From assembly GCA_023384105.1 (NCBI GenBank), contig JAHDXR010000004.1:124001-188000 (forward strand): a stretch of DNA of 64,000 nucleotides. Reading direction: 5' to 3'. This document shows, in pieces, positions 51,196-58,843 of the stretch. Under the pieces are notes generated by a model. The model was not told the origin of the DNA and did not search any database. It was given only the letters and a program-made list of their open reading frames with translations. The stretch is from Hyphomonadaceae bacterium. Its GTDB lineage: Bacteria; Pseudomonadota; Alphaproteobacteria; Caulobacterales; Aquidulcibacteraceae. Within the stretch, counting starts at the first letter, position 1, and each line of letters starts with the position of its first letter. Made by a program: the position numbers and the translations under genes.

Positions 51196-51636
51196 ATGAG
51201 GGAGATCGCCGTTTGGCGGCTCTATTTATTGCGGGCGGCCTATCTCCTCTTGATTGTAGGGCTCGGCCCGTCCGTTTGGCCATCGCTCATCGATCACAGT
51301 CCGGAGTGGCCGCGCATGACGAGCGTTGTCATCGCCATGCTGTGCGCGCTCTCGGCGCTCTCTCTGCTAGGTTTGCGCTATCCGCTGCAAATGATCCCGC
51401 TCCTTTTCTTCGAGCTGGTCTGGAAGGGCTTGTGGCTCGGCTTTGTAGCGCTGCCTCTCTACCTGAACGGCAGCCTCGATGCAGGCCGAGCGAGTACGGC
51501 CTTCGACTGCCTCGTCGGCTTGATCTTCCTCGTGCTGATCCCCTGGGACTACGTTTTCGCGAACTACATTGCGCGAAAAGGCGACCGCTGGTGGGGAGAA
51601 GCGAGAGCGGCCGGCGAACGGGTCACCAGGGCATAA
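51196..51636 (+). CDS. Four-helix membrane protein, 146 aa
   Basis: A protein with four hydrophobic helices (about 8-30, 42-60, 68-90 and 105-125) and basic loops. It starts MREIAVWRLYLLRAAYLLL and contains PLLFFELVWKGLWLGFVALPLY and FLVLIPWDYVFANYIARKGDRWW. I recognise no firm family; it resembles small uncharacterised inner-membrane proteins of proteobacteria. It lies divergent to the truncated AraC gene, 102 bases away, and the start is preceded by weak ribosome-site sequence (AAGACCG). Confidence 0.7.
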   Translation: MREIAVWRLYLLRAAYLLLIVGLGPSVWPSLIDHSPEWPRMTSVVIAMLCALSALSLLGLRYPLQMIPLLFFELVWKGLWLGFVALPLYLNGSLDAGRASTAFDCLVGLIFLVLIPWDYVFANYIARKGDRWWGEARAAGERVTRA

Positions 51637-51943
51637 TGGGGTCACTAGGGCATCAAGGCAAACGCGTCGAGCGGCCTTCGTGTTCGCGATGCCCTCTCTC
51701 CCTTGCGGAGGGGGTGGGGAGGGCGTTGCGCTGCTGCGGTGGTGAAGGGGCGAGCGCGAGCGCTGTGCAATAGCGCGCTCGTGTCTTCGCCCCTCATCCC
51801 CTAGCTCCTTCTCCGCAAGGGAGAGGAGGAGTGGCACAATCTGGACCGCCGGCGCCTCGCCGGCACGGCGCAACAGCTACCGACACGCGCCGGTGCTTGT
51901 TCGATTGGTCCGTAGGCCGGCGAGGGCGCCGGCGGTCCGTGTT
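51637..51943. repeat. Repeat-filled intergenic region (GGACCGCCGGC family copy 3 plus large nested palindrome)
   Basis: There is no gene here. Arms CTCTCCCTTGCGGAG (51696-51710) and CTCCGCAAGGGAGAG (51811-51825) are exact 15-bp inverted repeats around an inner imperfect hairpin (GGGGCGA...GCGC / GCGCGC...CGCCCC). Next to it lies copy 3 of the GGACCGCCGGC family, arms 51843-51863 and 51917-51938, differing by one extra base and by CCTCGCC where copies 1 and 2 have TCCCGCC. Both may serve as terminators between the convergent genes. Confidence 0.85.
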
Positions 51944-52999
51944 TTACTTAAACAGCTTCGCCCAATTGCGGGCTTCGCGTTTTTTCCACCCGCCGCGGTG
52001 ATAGGCGTCGCTGACGATGATCGGTGCGACGGAGGTCGCCTCGGCGAACACCATCTGCTCGTAGACGGTGCTCACCTTGCCCCAGCTCGCCGCTTCCTGC
52101 AGCGTCGAGGAGGAGCAGGCGCCGTCGCGCACGTCGGCGACCGTGATCTGCACGGCGTATTTGTGCATCTCGACATCCTCGTGGCCGAGGATTTCGGCGC
52201 AGACGACGGTGTCCTGTGCGAAGTTCTTCGGCACGCCGCCGCCGATCATGAACAAGGCCGTGGTGCCGGCGGCGAGCTTGATCTCGGTCAGCTCACGGAA
52301 ATCGCCGCCGCTGTCGATCGTCACGTACGGCTTGCCCGCTTTGCGCCGCTCGACCTGGTGCTTGACGATGCCGAAGCCGGCCGAGCAATCGCTGAACGCC
52401 GGCACGAAGATCGGCACACCTTTCTCGTAGGCGCGCTGGATCAGCGAGTCCGGCTTCTTCGCATTGCCGGCGGCGAGCCACTTGCCGATCTCGTGGATAA
52501 ACTCGCGCGAGGTGTAGGGGCGCGGCTCGAGCTGTTCGCAGATCGTGTAGATGGTGTGGTCGACGTGCTGCAGCTCTTCTTCATCGATATAGGTGTCGTA
52601 GATGCGGTCGATGTAGAGCGAGCGCAGCGTGTTGTCGTCGGGGATTTCCTTGGCCTGGTAGTGCTTGAAGCCGAGCGCTTCGAGGAAATCCATGTCGATG
52701 ATCGAGGCGCCGGTGGCGACGATCGCATCGGCCATGTTGTACTTCACCATGTCGCGCCAGACGTGCAGGCACCCGCCCGCGCCGGTCGAGCCGGCCATCA
52801 CCAGCCAGGTCGAGCAGTTCTGATCCTCGAGCGCCATGTTGAGGATTTGCGCGGCGCGCGCGGCGTCGCGGCTGGTGAAGCTCATCTTGCCCCAGGCGTC
52901 GACGATCGGGCGCGCGTCGAAGCTCGCGATGTCGATGTGCTCGACGGGGCTGGAGAGCAATTCCGCTTTGCGGTTCGAGTCGATTTTGGCGTCAGCCAT
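51944..52999 (-). CDS. Deoxyhypusine-synthase-like enzyme (polyamine metabolism)
   Basis: The 351-residue protein belongs to the deoxyhypusine synthase family, NAD-dependent enzymes that transfer the aminobutyl group of spermidine. It shows GSTGAGGCLHVWRDMV, VATGASIIDMDF, PIFVPAFSDCSAGFG, FMIGGGVPKNF and SWGKVSTVYEQMVFAEATS, where the Lys of GKVS aligns with the catalytic Lys. Bacteria lack eIF5A, so bacterial homologues probably make polyamines such as homospermidine from putrescine. The ornithine decarboxylase gene nearby, which makes putrescine, supports this. GAGGAG lies seven bases before the ATG. Confidence 0.85.
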   Translation of the reverse strand: MADAKIDSNRKAELLSSPVEHIDIASFDARPIVDAWGKMSFTSRDAARAAQILNMALEDQNCSTWLVMAGSTGAGGCLHVWRDMVKYNMADAIVATGASIIDMDFLEALGFKHYQAKEIPDDNTLRSLYIDRIYDTYIDEEELQHVDHTIYTICEQLEPRPYTSREFIHEIGKWLAAGNAKKPDSLIQRAYEKGVPIFVPAFSDCSAGFGIVKHQVERRKAGKPYVTIDSGGDFRELTEIKLAAGTTALFMIGGGVPKNFAQDTVVCAEILGHEDVEMHKYAVQITVADVRDGACSSSTLQEAASWGKVSTVYEQMVFAEATSVAPIIVSDAYHRGGWKKREARNWAKLFK

Positions 53000-53113
53000 G
53001 GGAGGGTCTCCTCACGGGCGGCGTCGAAACAAAGAACCGCGCGGACGCTCCGCCGACACGCGATCGCGGCGTCAGATAGGGCAATCCGCCGGGATTGCAA
53101 GAGATTTGGCGGC

Positions 53114-53443
53114 CTATGTCTCGTCCGGCAGGTGCTGCGCCAGATCCATGCTATCGTGCAGGATGCGCAGAATGAACACGCGGTGTTCTTCAACGCGATA
53201 ACAGATCATGTGGCGGCTGCGGCGGCCAAGGTGAAGCGTGCGATAGCTACGCCCTAAATCCTGATCGCGAATCCTGCTGGCCGCCGGCAAGGGCTCGTGC
53301 GCCAGAGCTTGAAGGGTAGAATCTATCCGCTGGAGATAGGTCTCGGCTTGGCGCGCGCCGAAATGCTCCGCCGTCCAGAGCAGAATTGCGTCGATGTCAG
53401 CATCCGCTTGTTCGGAAAGAACAAGGTTTCGGTGTGTCGTCAT
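53114..53443 (-). CDS. parE: ParE/RelE-family toxin
   Basis: A 109-residue toxin of the RelE/ParE fold: LSEQADADIDAILLWTAEHFGARQAETYLQRID, LAHEPLPAASRIRDQDLGRSYRTLHLGRRSRHMICYRVEEHRVFILRILHDSMDLAQHL. The R-x-x-x-x-x-H-x-I-x-Y-R-V then V-x-I-x-R-I-L-H-x-x-M-D pattern is typical of ParE, which poisons DNA gyrase. It lies 12 bases downstream of the ParD antitoxin gene in the usual antitoxin-first order. Confidence 0.93.
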   Translation of the reverse strand: MTTHRNLVLSEQADADIDAILLWTAEHFGARQAETYLQRIDSTLQALAHEPLPAASRIRDQDLGRSYRTLHLGRRSRHMICYRVEEHRVFILRILHDSMDLAQHLPDET

Positions 53444-53455
53444 CGGGAAAGGGCG

Positions 53456-53746
53456 CTATCGCTGCCGCTTCTTGCGAAGGATGCGGGCCGCTTTTTCATC
53501 AAGATGGCGGCTCAAGTCTTCCGGGCTCTCAAACTCCCGGTACCTGCCCGCCGCGATGTCGGCTTCGCCAACAGCGATGGCCGTCCGCAGCGCTTCGAGT
53601 TTCGCCGCGTTTTCGGCTTCGCGCTGTTCGATCAGGCGCAGGCCTTCGCGCAGCACTTCGCTGGCGTTCTGGTAGCGCCCGGATCGAACAAGCGTGTCGA
53701 TCAGCTTTTCCTGCCGGTCGGTGAGGACGACATTGCGGGTGGCCAT
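53456..53746 (-). CDS. parD: ParD-family antitoxin
   Basis: A 96-residue protein with an N-terminal ribbon-helix-helix (NVVLTDRQEKLIDTLVRSGRYQNASEVLREGLRLIEQRE), the ParD/CopG DNA-binding fold that dimerises on the operator, and a C-terminal helix (AAGRYREFESPEDLSRHLDEKA) that should neutralise ParE. The 19-bp palindrome directly upstream is the likely autorepression site. Confidence 0.95.
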   Translation of the reverse strand: MATRNVVLTDRQEKLIDTLVRSGRYQNASEVLREGLRLIEQREAENAAKLEALRTAIAVGEADIAAGRYREFESPEDLSRHLDEKAARILRKKRQR

Positions 53747-53758
53747 GGCGCTTTTCCT

Positions 53759-53792
53759 ATTGGCATATTATGCCAATGCAGCGCTCCGTCAA
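53759..53792 (-). promoter_or_regulatory. parDE promoter with palindromic operator
   Basis: ATTGGCATA-T-TATGCCAAT (53759-53777) is a perfect 19-base palindrome 12 bases before the parD ATG. On the minus strand TTGACG (53792-53787), 16 bases and TAATAT (53770-53765) give a promoter whose -10 box lies within the palindrome. Binding of the ParD ribbon-helix-helix there would block transcription. Confidence 0.8.
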
Positions 53793-53817
53793 GCAGCCGC
53801 CGGACGGCGCTCCATAT

Positions 53818-55032
53818 TCAGGCCCGCTTCGGCTTGCGCGGCGCGCGCTTGCGCTTGGGCATCGCCACCACCGGCGCTTCGGCTTCGCCGTACATGGTCG
53901 GCCACGGCGCGTCCTTCGATTCGATCGTCACCGTCTCGCCGAAGCCGTTGAAGCGGGTGCCCATGGCCGTGCCGTAGGCGCCGAGCGAGCCGATCTCGAT
54001 CAGATCGCCTTCGCCGATGTCGGCCGGCAGCATGAACGGGCCCGCCGCCGCGTCCATCGAGTCGCAGGTCGGCCCGTAGAGGCGGAACGGCGCCAGCTTG
54101 GCCCGCGAGGGCTCCTGGCGCAGCAGCTTGGCCGGGAAGGCCCAGTTCAGGTGCGTGGCGTCGAACAGCGTGCCGAAGGCGCCGTCGTTCAGGTAGAGCG
54201 CGTCGCCCTTGCGCAGCTCGACGCGCGCGACCGTGGAGCCGGCCTCCGCCACCAGCGCGCGGCCGGGCTCGGCCCAGAGCCTGGCGTTCTGGGCGACGAA
54301 CATCTCTTCGAAACCGGCCTTGATCGCGTTGACGTACTCGATCATCGGCGGGGGCGTCATGCCCGGATAGATGGCCGGGAAGCCGCCGCCGACATCGACG
54401 ATGTCGACCAGCACGCCGGCCTCGACGATGGCGCGGTTGACCATGTCCATGGCGTTGCGGAACGCGTGCGGGTCCATGCACTGGCTGCCGACATGGAACG
54501 AGACGCCCAGCATCTCCTCCGAGACCTGGCGGGTCTTGCGCAGCAGCGCCGGCGCTTCCTCGGCGGCGACGCCGAACTTGCGCGCCAGCGGGTAGGCGGC
54601 GCCGTCGCCGGCGACGGCGAAGCGCACCACCAGCGTCAGGTCCTTGGCGTTGTCGGTCTCGGCCAGGATCTTGTTGAGTTCGTCTTCGCTGTCGAGCGCG
54701 AAGGTCTTGACGCCGTACTCGTGGAAGGCGCGCGCGATGGCGCGGCGGCTCTTCACCGGGTGCATGAAGGCGAGCTGCGCGCCCGGGAAGCGGGTCGCGA
54801 TCAGCGCCGCTTCGGCGTCGGAGGCGACGTCGAAATTCCTGACGCCGCTGGCCCACAGCGCGTCCAGCACCCACTCGGAAGGGTTCGCCTTGACGGCGTA
54901 AAACACCTCGCCGGGGAAGTGCGTGCGGAACCACTCCGCGGCCGCGGCGACGCGGTGCGGGCGGGCGATAGCGATCGGACCTTCCGGCGCTTCGCGCACG
55001 GTCAGGTCGAGTGGCGAGAGGACGTAGTCCAT
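53818..55032 (-). CDS. Ornithine/lysine decarboxylase, PLP-dependent fold III
   Basis: The 404-residue enzyme decarboxylates ornithine to putrescine. Alanine-racemase-like barrel signatures: PLP Lys in VFYAVKANPSEW, FDVASDAEAALI, SFHVGSQCMDPHAF, DVGGGFPAIYPG, AEPGRALVAEAGS and the active-site Cys in LYGPTCDSMDAA. The basic tail (PKRKRAPRKPKRA) is unusual. The ATG at 55032 follows GGGAG at eight bases. The leader upstream carries two related hairpins and a promoter, pointing to translational or attenuation control by polyamine status. Activity toward lysine cannot be excluded. Confidence 0.93.
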   Translation of the reverse strand: MDYVLSPLDLTVREAPEGPIAIARPHRVAAAAEWFRTHFPGEVFYAVKANPSEWVLDALWASGVRNFDVASDAEAALIATRFPGAQLAFMHPVKSRRAIARAFHEYGVKTFALDSEDELNKILAETDNAKDLTLVVRFAVAGDGAAYPLARKFGVAAEEAPALLRKTRQVSEEMLGVSFHVGSQCMDPHAFRNAMDMVNRAIVEAGVLVDIVDVGGGFPAIYPGMTPPPMIEYVNAIKAGFEEMFVAQNARLWAEPGRALVAEAGSTVARVELRKGDALYLNDGAFGTLFDATHLNWAFPAKLLRQEPSRAKLAPFRLYGPTCDSMDAAAGPFMLPADIGEGDLIEIGSLGAYGTAMGTRFNGFGETVTIESKDAPWPTMYGEAEAPVVAMPKRKRAPRKPKRA

Positions 55033-55240
55033 CCGGCGACTCCCAATAGCTGCGTTGAAGGCGTTCAACGCGTCAGAACCCAGGCCGGCGTTAGTCGGAC
55101 ATGCTTAAATGTCAGGTCCGCCCTTGGGAGCTTGCGCCGAGAGACCGCCAGAGAGCTTCCTGCTCCCAGTTTGGCGCGGTCCCCCAGGTGGCCTGGGCCG
55201 AGGGGGCGTTAGTGGACGCTGTTTCCAGGTCCGCCGGTAA
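55033..55240 (-). ncRNA. Structured leader RNA of the decarboxylase gene (speF-like)
   Basis: The predicted 5' leader of about 208 bases contains two similar modules on the minus strand: GCGGACCTG...GTCCxACTAACGCC at 55235-55205 and again at 55122-55087. Each forms a hairpin. A GGGAGC/GCTCCC and a CCCAGG/CCTGGG pairing lie between them. Alphaproteobacteria are known to carry a conserved 'speF' RNA motif (Rfam RF00518) before ornithine decarboxylase genes. Position and clade support that reading; I could not run a covariance search. Confidence 0.55.
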
Positions 55241-55246
55241 CGATGC

Positions 55247-55275
55247 GAGATATGTAAATTGCTCCCCAATGTAAA
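55247..55275 (-). promoter_or_regulatory. Promoter of the ornithine decarboxylase gene
   Basis: On the minus strand TTTACA (55275-55270), a 17-base spacer and TATCTC (55252-55247) form a sigma-70 type promoter, in a locally AT-richer stretch. Transcription would begin near 55240 and give the structured leader described above. Confidence 0.55.
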
Positions 55276-55351
55276 GAGCCCGACGTGGTTAATTCCCTTG
55301 CGTCGCCAGAATGATGCGGCGCCGGCGCAACGTCACAAAACCGCAATCGAA

Positions 55352-55391
55352 CTGTCGCGCACCCTTCGCTGAACCGTCGCGCAGCCTTCGC
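55352..55391 (+). promoter_or_regulatory. Tandem 18-bp direct repeats before the porin (possible PhoB box)
   Basis: C(T/C)GTCGCGCA(C/G)CCTTCGC occurs at 55352-55369 and 55374-55391, a 22-base period equal to two helical turns and to twice the 11-base Pho-box unit. The CTGTC-like start and the adjacent CGTCAC are reminiscent of PhoB half-sites, but the match to consensus is weak. Its place before phosphate-uptake genes is the main support. Confidence 0.35.
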
Positions 55392-55480
55392 GAACCCCCA
55401 CTAACCCCCGCCCCGTCCGGCGGGGGCTGAGAGTCGAGTCGCCCGCACTCCGAACCGCTTGGGTTCTGTAGGGGGTCTGC

Positions 55481-56716
55481 ATGATGAAGAAGTTGCTTTC
55501 CAAGGTCGCGCTCGCGGCCCTGGCTACCGTGGCGGGGGCCGGCGCGGCGCACGCGCAGTCGGCGCCGACGCACTCCACCAGCTGGACCGGCACGGTCGGC
55601 GAAGACCGCTTCGGCGACGCGCGCTTCAAGATGCGCGGCCGCTTCCAGTACGACCTCTATTCGAGCGATTGGGATCTCGGCACGACCGACGATGGAACGC
55701 GCAGCTATGTGCGCCGCGCGTTCCTGGGCGTCCAGGGCCGCTTCTCCGAACATTGGCGCTATAAAGTCGACTTCATCCTGACGCCGGGTGCGTCTGAAGT
55801 TAACGTCGACGACGCCTTCCTGGAATATGTCGGCGACAATTGGTCGATCGTCATCGGCGAGCACAACATCACCTCGCCGCTCGAAGACCGCATCTCTTCG
55901 CTCGATATCCCGTTCAACGAGCGCTCCAGCATCATCACGGCGTTTGAATACGGCCGTCGTGCCGGCGTCGGCTTTCTGACGGGCGGCGCCAACTGGTCCG
56001 CGGCGGCCGCGCTGCAAGGCGAGTCGCTGAACTCGGCCGGCGAAAACTGGGGCGTCGACGAATCCACCTCCGTGAGCGGCCGCTTCACCTTCGCGCCGAT
56101 CTTCGAAACGAGCCCGGAAGGCGTCACGCTGGTTCATCTTGGCGCGCACGCCCGCCTCCGCGATCAGGGCGACAACGCCGGCCTCCGCTATCGCGCGCGT
56201 CCGCTCAACGGCCGCAACACCCGCTGGATCGACGGCGGCAGCGGCGTCGCCCAACTCGCCGAAAGCGACACGACCTACGGCGTCGAAGCGGCGGTGCAGT
56301 TCGGCGCGTTCGGCGCGCAGGCCGAATATATCGCGGTCGACGGCGAGAACACCGCCGGCGGCGATCTGGAAGCCAGCGGCTATTACGTCGATCTCTCCTG
56401 GTCGCTGACAGGCGAAAGCCGGAACTATCGCGGCAACCAGGGATCGTTCGGCGCCATCGCGCCGCGCAATCCGATCACGCAAGAAGGCGGCTTCGGCCAC
56501 GTGGCGCTTTCGGCCCGCTACGACTACATCGACCTGAGCGACGCCGCGTTCGGCGGCAACCGCGGCGAGCAAACGGCGTATGCGGTTGGCCTCGACTGGA
56601 TTCCGCTCGATCACGTCCGCTTCAAGCTGAACTACGCGTTCAGCGACATGGACCGTACGGTCGGCACCGACGACGAAGCGCAGATCGTCACGCTCCGCAC
56701 GCAGTTTGACTTCTGA
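55481..56716 (+). CDS. Phosphate/polyphosphate-selective porin (OprO/OprP family)
   Basis: A 411-residue outer-membrane beta-barrel protein with a signal peptide (KKLLSKVALAALATVAGAGAAHA) and a C-terminal Phe (TQFDF), the barrel assembly signal. Family features are FKMRGRFQYDLYSSD near the N-terminus, RSYVRRAFLGVQGRFSEHWRYKVDF (basic residues facing the pore) and strand-rich repeats such as YGVEAAVQFGAFGAQAEYIAVDG. OprO/P porins admit phosphate or pyrophosphate. The pstS gene follows 84 bases downstream, supporting a role in phosphate uptake. Confidence 0.9.
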   Translation: MMKKLLSKVALAALATVAGAGAAHAQSAPTHSTSWTGTVGEDRFGDARFKMRGRFQYDLYSSDWDLGTTDDGTRSYVRRAFLGVQGRFSEHWRYKVDFILTPGASEVNVDDAFLEYVGDNWSIVIGEHNITSPLEDRISSLDIPFNERSSIITAFEYGRRAGVGFLTGGANWSAAAALQGESLNSAGENWGVDESTSVSGRFTFAPIFETSPEGVTLVHLGAHARLRDQGDNAGLRYRARPLNGRNTRWIDGGSGVAQLAESDTTYGVEAAVQFGAFGAQAEYIAVDGENTAGGDLEASGYYVDLSWSLTGESRNYRGNQGSFGAIAPRNPITQEGGFGHVALSARYDYIDLSDAAFGGNRGEQTAYAVGLDWIPLDHVRFKLNYAFSDMDRTVGTDDEAQIVTLRTQFDF

Positions 56717-56800
56717 GCCCCGCGACTGGGCGGAGGCGCGTAAATTGAGTCCCGCGCGTCTCCGCCGCTTTCGCAGGTTTTTCCCAACGGAGTTGCTCCC

Positions 56801-57808
56801 ATGAAACTCTTCAAGCTTGCCGCTGCGGCCGTCGCCGCTCTGGCCATGTCCTCGGGCGTTGCGCTCGCGCAGCAGCCTTTCACCATTTCGATCGACGGCT
56901 CCTCCACCGTGTTCCCGGTTTCGGAAGCGGCGGCCGAGGCGTTCCAGCAGCAGACCCAAGGGCGCGTCCGCGTCACCGTGGGCGAAAGCGGCACGGGCGG
57001 CGGCTTCCGCAAGTTCTGCCGCGGCGAGACCCATATCTCCGACGCTTCGCGTCCGATCTCGACCAGCGAGATGGCCACCTGCCGCGCCGCCGGCATCCAG
57101 TACGTCGAAATCCCGATCGCGTTCGACGCGCTGACCGTGGTGGTGAATTCCAACAACCCGGTGCGCACGGCGACGATCGCTCAACTGCGCCGCATGTGGG
57201 AGCCGGCCGCCCAGGGCCAGATCACGCGCTGGAACCAGGTCGATCCGTCCTGGCCGGACATGCCGCTGGTGCTGTTCGCGCCGGGCGCGGCGTCGGGCAC
57301 GTTCGAATACTTCACCGAAGCCGTGAATGGCCGCGCGCGCCAGTCGCGCACCGACTTCACGCCGTCCGAAGACGATAACGTGCTGGTGCAGGGCGTCGCC
57401 CAGAACGCCGGCGGCATCTCCTATTTCGGCCTGGCCTATTACCTGCACAATCAAGGCCGCCTGAACGCGGTGGCGATCGACTCGGGCAACGGCCCCGTGC
57501 AGCCCAGCGCGGCGAACGTCGAGAACGGCACCTACACGCCGCTGTCGCGCCCGATCTTCATCTATGTCAACGCGGCGGCGCTGCGTCGTCCGCAGGTGCA
57601 GCAGTTCGTGCAGTTCTACGTCAACAACGCCGCCCGCTTCTCCCAGCAGGTCGGCTACATTCCGCTGCCGGCCAGCGCCTATCAGGCCTATCTCCAGCGC
57701 GCGCAACGGCGCACGCAGGGCACGGCTTATGGCGGCCGCCAAGCGATCGGCGTAACGATCCAGGAAGTGATCGACCGTCCCCTGGTCGTGGAGCCGGTGC
57801 AGCAATAA
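56801..57808 (+). CDS. pstS: Phosphate-binding periplasmic protein of the Pst transporter
   Basis: A 335-residue secreted substrate-binding protein with signal MKLFKLAAAAVAALAMSSGVALA. Phosphate-binding loops are ISIDGSSTVFPVSEAAAEAF, VTVGESGTGGGFRKFCRGE, ISDASRPIS and FAPGAASGTFEYFTEAV, matching the high-affinity PstS family. It binds phosphate in the periplasm and delivers it to PstCA. GGAG lies eight bases before the start. A hairpin after the gene may raise its level relative to pstC and pstA. Confidence 0.95.
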   Translation: MKLFKLAAAAVAALAMSSGVALAQQPFTISIDGSSTVFPVSEAAAEAFQQQTQGRVRVTVGESGTGGGFRKFCRGETHISDASRPISTSEMATCRAAGIQYVEIPIAFDALTVVVNSNNPVRTATIAQLRRMWEPAAQGQITRWNQVDPSWPDMPLVLFAPGAASGTFEYFTEAVNGRARQSRTDFTPSEDDNVLVQGVAQNAGGISYFGLAYYLHNQGRLNAVAIDSGNGPVQPSAANVENGTYTPLSRPIFIYVNAAALRRPQVQQFVQFYVNNAARFSQQVGYIPLPASAYQAYLQRAQRRTQGTAYGGRQAIGVTIQEVIDRPLVVEPVQQ

Positions 57809-57822
57809 GGCATATGTGAGCC

Positions 57823-57855
57823 CCGGCGGGAGGCGGCGAAACCGCCTCCCGCCGG
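57823..57855 (+). terminator. Stable intergenic hairpin between pstS and pstC
   Basis: CCGGCGGGAGGCGG (57823-57836) pairs perfectly with CCGCCTCCCGCCGG (57842-57855), a 14-bp stem with a CGAAA loop and no T-tract. It probably acts as a partial terminator or as a 3' stabiliser of the pstS message, which would favour binding protein over permease. Confidence 0.75.
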
Positions 57856-57943
57856 CGGCGCACTTGCGCTAGACACCCACAGGAATCGGCGCGCCCCAGG
57901 ACGTCCAGGGGCGCGTTTCGTGCAAGCAGAAGGCGAGGGGCCC

Positions 57944-58843
57944 GTGGAACGGGATTTCACCAGGCAGCGCGTTCGCGTCAGTGAGCGCGTCATGGAGGGG
58001 TTGCTGTTCGTGGCGGCGGCGCTGGCGATCGCCATCGTCGGGGGCATCCTCTACGTCGTGATCTCCGAAGCGGCGAAATTCTTCGCCCAGGTGTCGTTCA
58101 TCGAGTTCGTCACCGAAACGCGCTGGACGCCGCTGTTCGACGATCCCCATTACGGCATCGCCCCGCTGCTCACCGGCACCTTCATGTCGACGCTGGTGGC
58201 GCTCGCCGTCGCCGTGCCGCTCGGCCTGCTGGTGGCGATCTATCTCTCCGAGTTCGCCGGCCCGCGCACGCGCGAGACGATCAAGCCGACGCTCGAACTG
58301 CTCGCCGGCGTGCCCACCGTCGTCTACGGCTATTTCGCGCTGCTGTTCGTGACGCCGCTGCTGCAGCGCGTGATCCCGGGCCTGCCGGGCTTCAATCTGC
58401 TTTCGGCCGGCGTCGTCATGGGCCTGATGATCATCCCCTACATCGCCTCGCTCTCCGAGGACGCGATGCGCGCGGTGCCGCGCAGCCTGCGCGAGGGCTC
58501 GTTCGCGATGGGCGCGACGCGGCTCGAGACCGCCTTTCGCGTCGTCTTTCCGGCGGCGATTTCCGGCGTCGTCGGCGCCATCATCCTCGGCATGTCGCGC
58601 GCCGTGGGCGAGACCATGATCGTCGTCATCGCCGGCGGCCAGCTGCCGCAGATCGTCACCAGCCCGACCATGCAGGGCGCCACCGTCACCGCCTTCATCG
58701 CCCAGGTGGCGCTGGGCGACATCGCCTTCGGCACGCTCGAATATCAGAGCATCTTCGCCGCGGGCCTGGCGCTGCTGTTCTTCACGCTGGTGTTCAACTT
58801 CATCGCCTTTGCGCTGCAGCGCCGCTTCCGGGAGTCGTACTAA
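57944..58843 (+). CDS. pstC: Phosphate ABC transporter permease
   Basis: A 299-residue inner-membrane protein with six predicted helices and the BPD-transport loop EDAMRAVPRSLREGSFAMGATRLETAFRVVFPAAISG. LEYQSIFAAGLALLFFTLVFNF ends the last helix. The segment LLAGVPTVVYGYFALLFVTPLLQ is typical of PstC. The GTG at 57944 is preferred because GCGAGG lies just upstream; a GTG at 57920 is also in frame. The stop overlaps the pstA start by one base (TAATG). Confidence 0.93.
   Translation: MERDFTRQRVRVSERVMEGLLFVAAALAIAIVGGILYVVISEAAKFFAQVSFIEFVTETRWTPLFDDPHYGIAPLLTGTFMSTLVALAVAVPLGLLVAIYLSEFAGPRTRETIKPTLELLAGVPTVVYGYFALLFVTPLLQRVIPGLPGFNLLSAGVVMGLMIIPYIASLSEDAMRAVPRSLREGSFAMGATRLETAFRVVFPAAISGVVGAIILGMSRAVGETMIVVIAGGQLPQIVTSPTMQGATVTAFIAQVALGDIAFGTLEYQSIFAAGLALLFFTLVFNFIAFALQRRFRESY

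Noticed and set aside
55289-57805. 838-residue frame opposite the porin and pstS genes
   Set aside because: It spans two real genes and their gap on the other strand and reads as Arg/Ala/Gly-rich noise.
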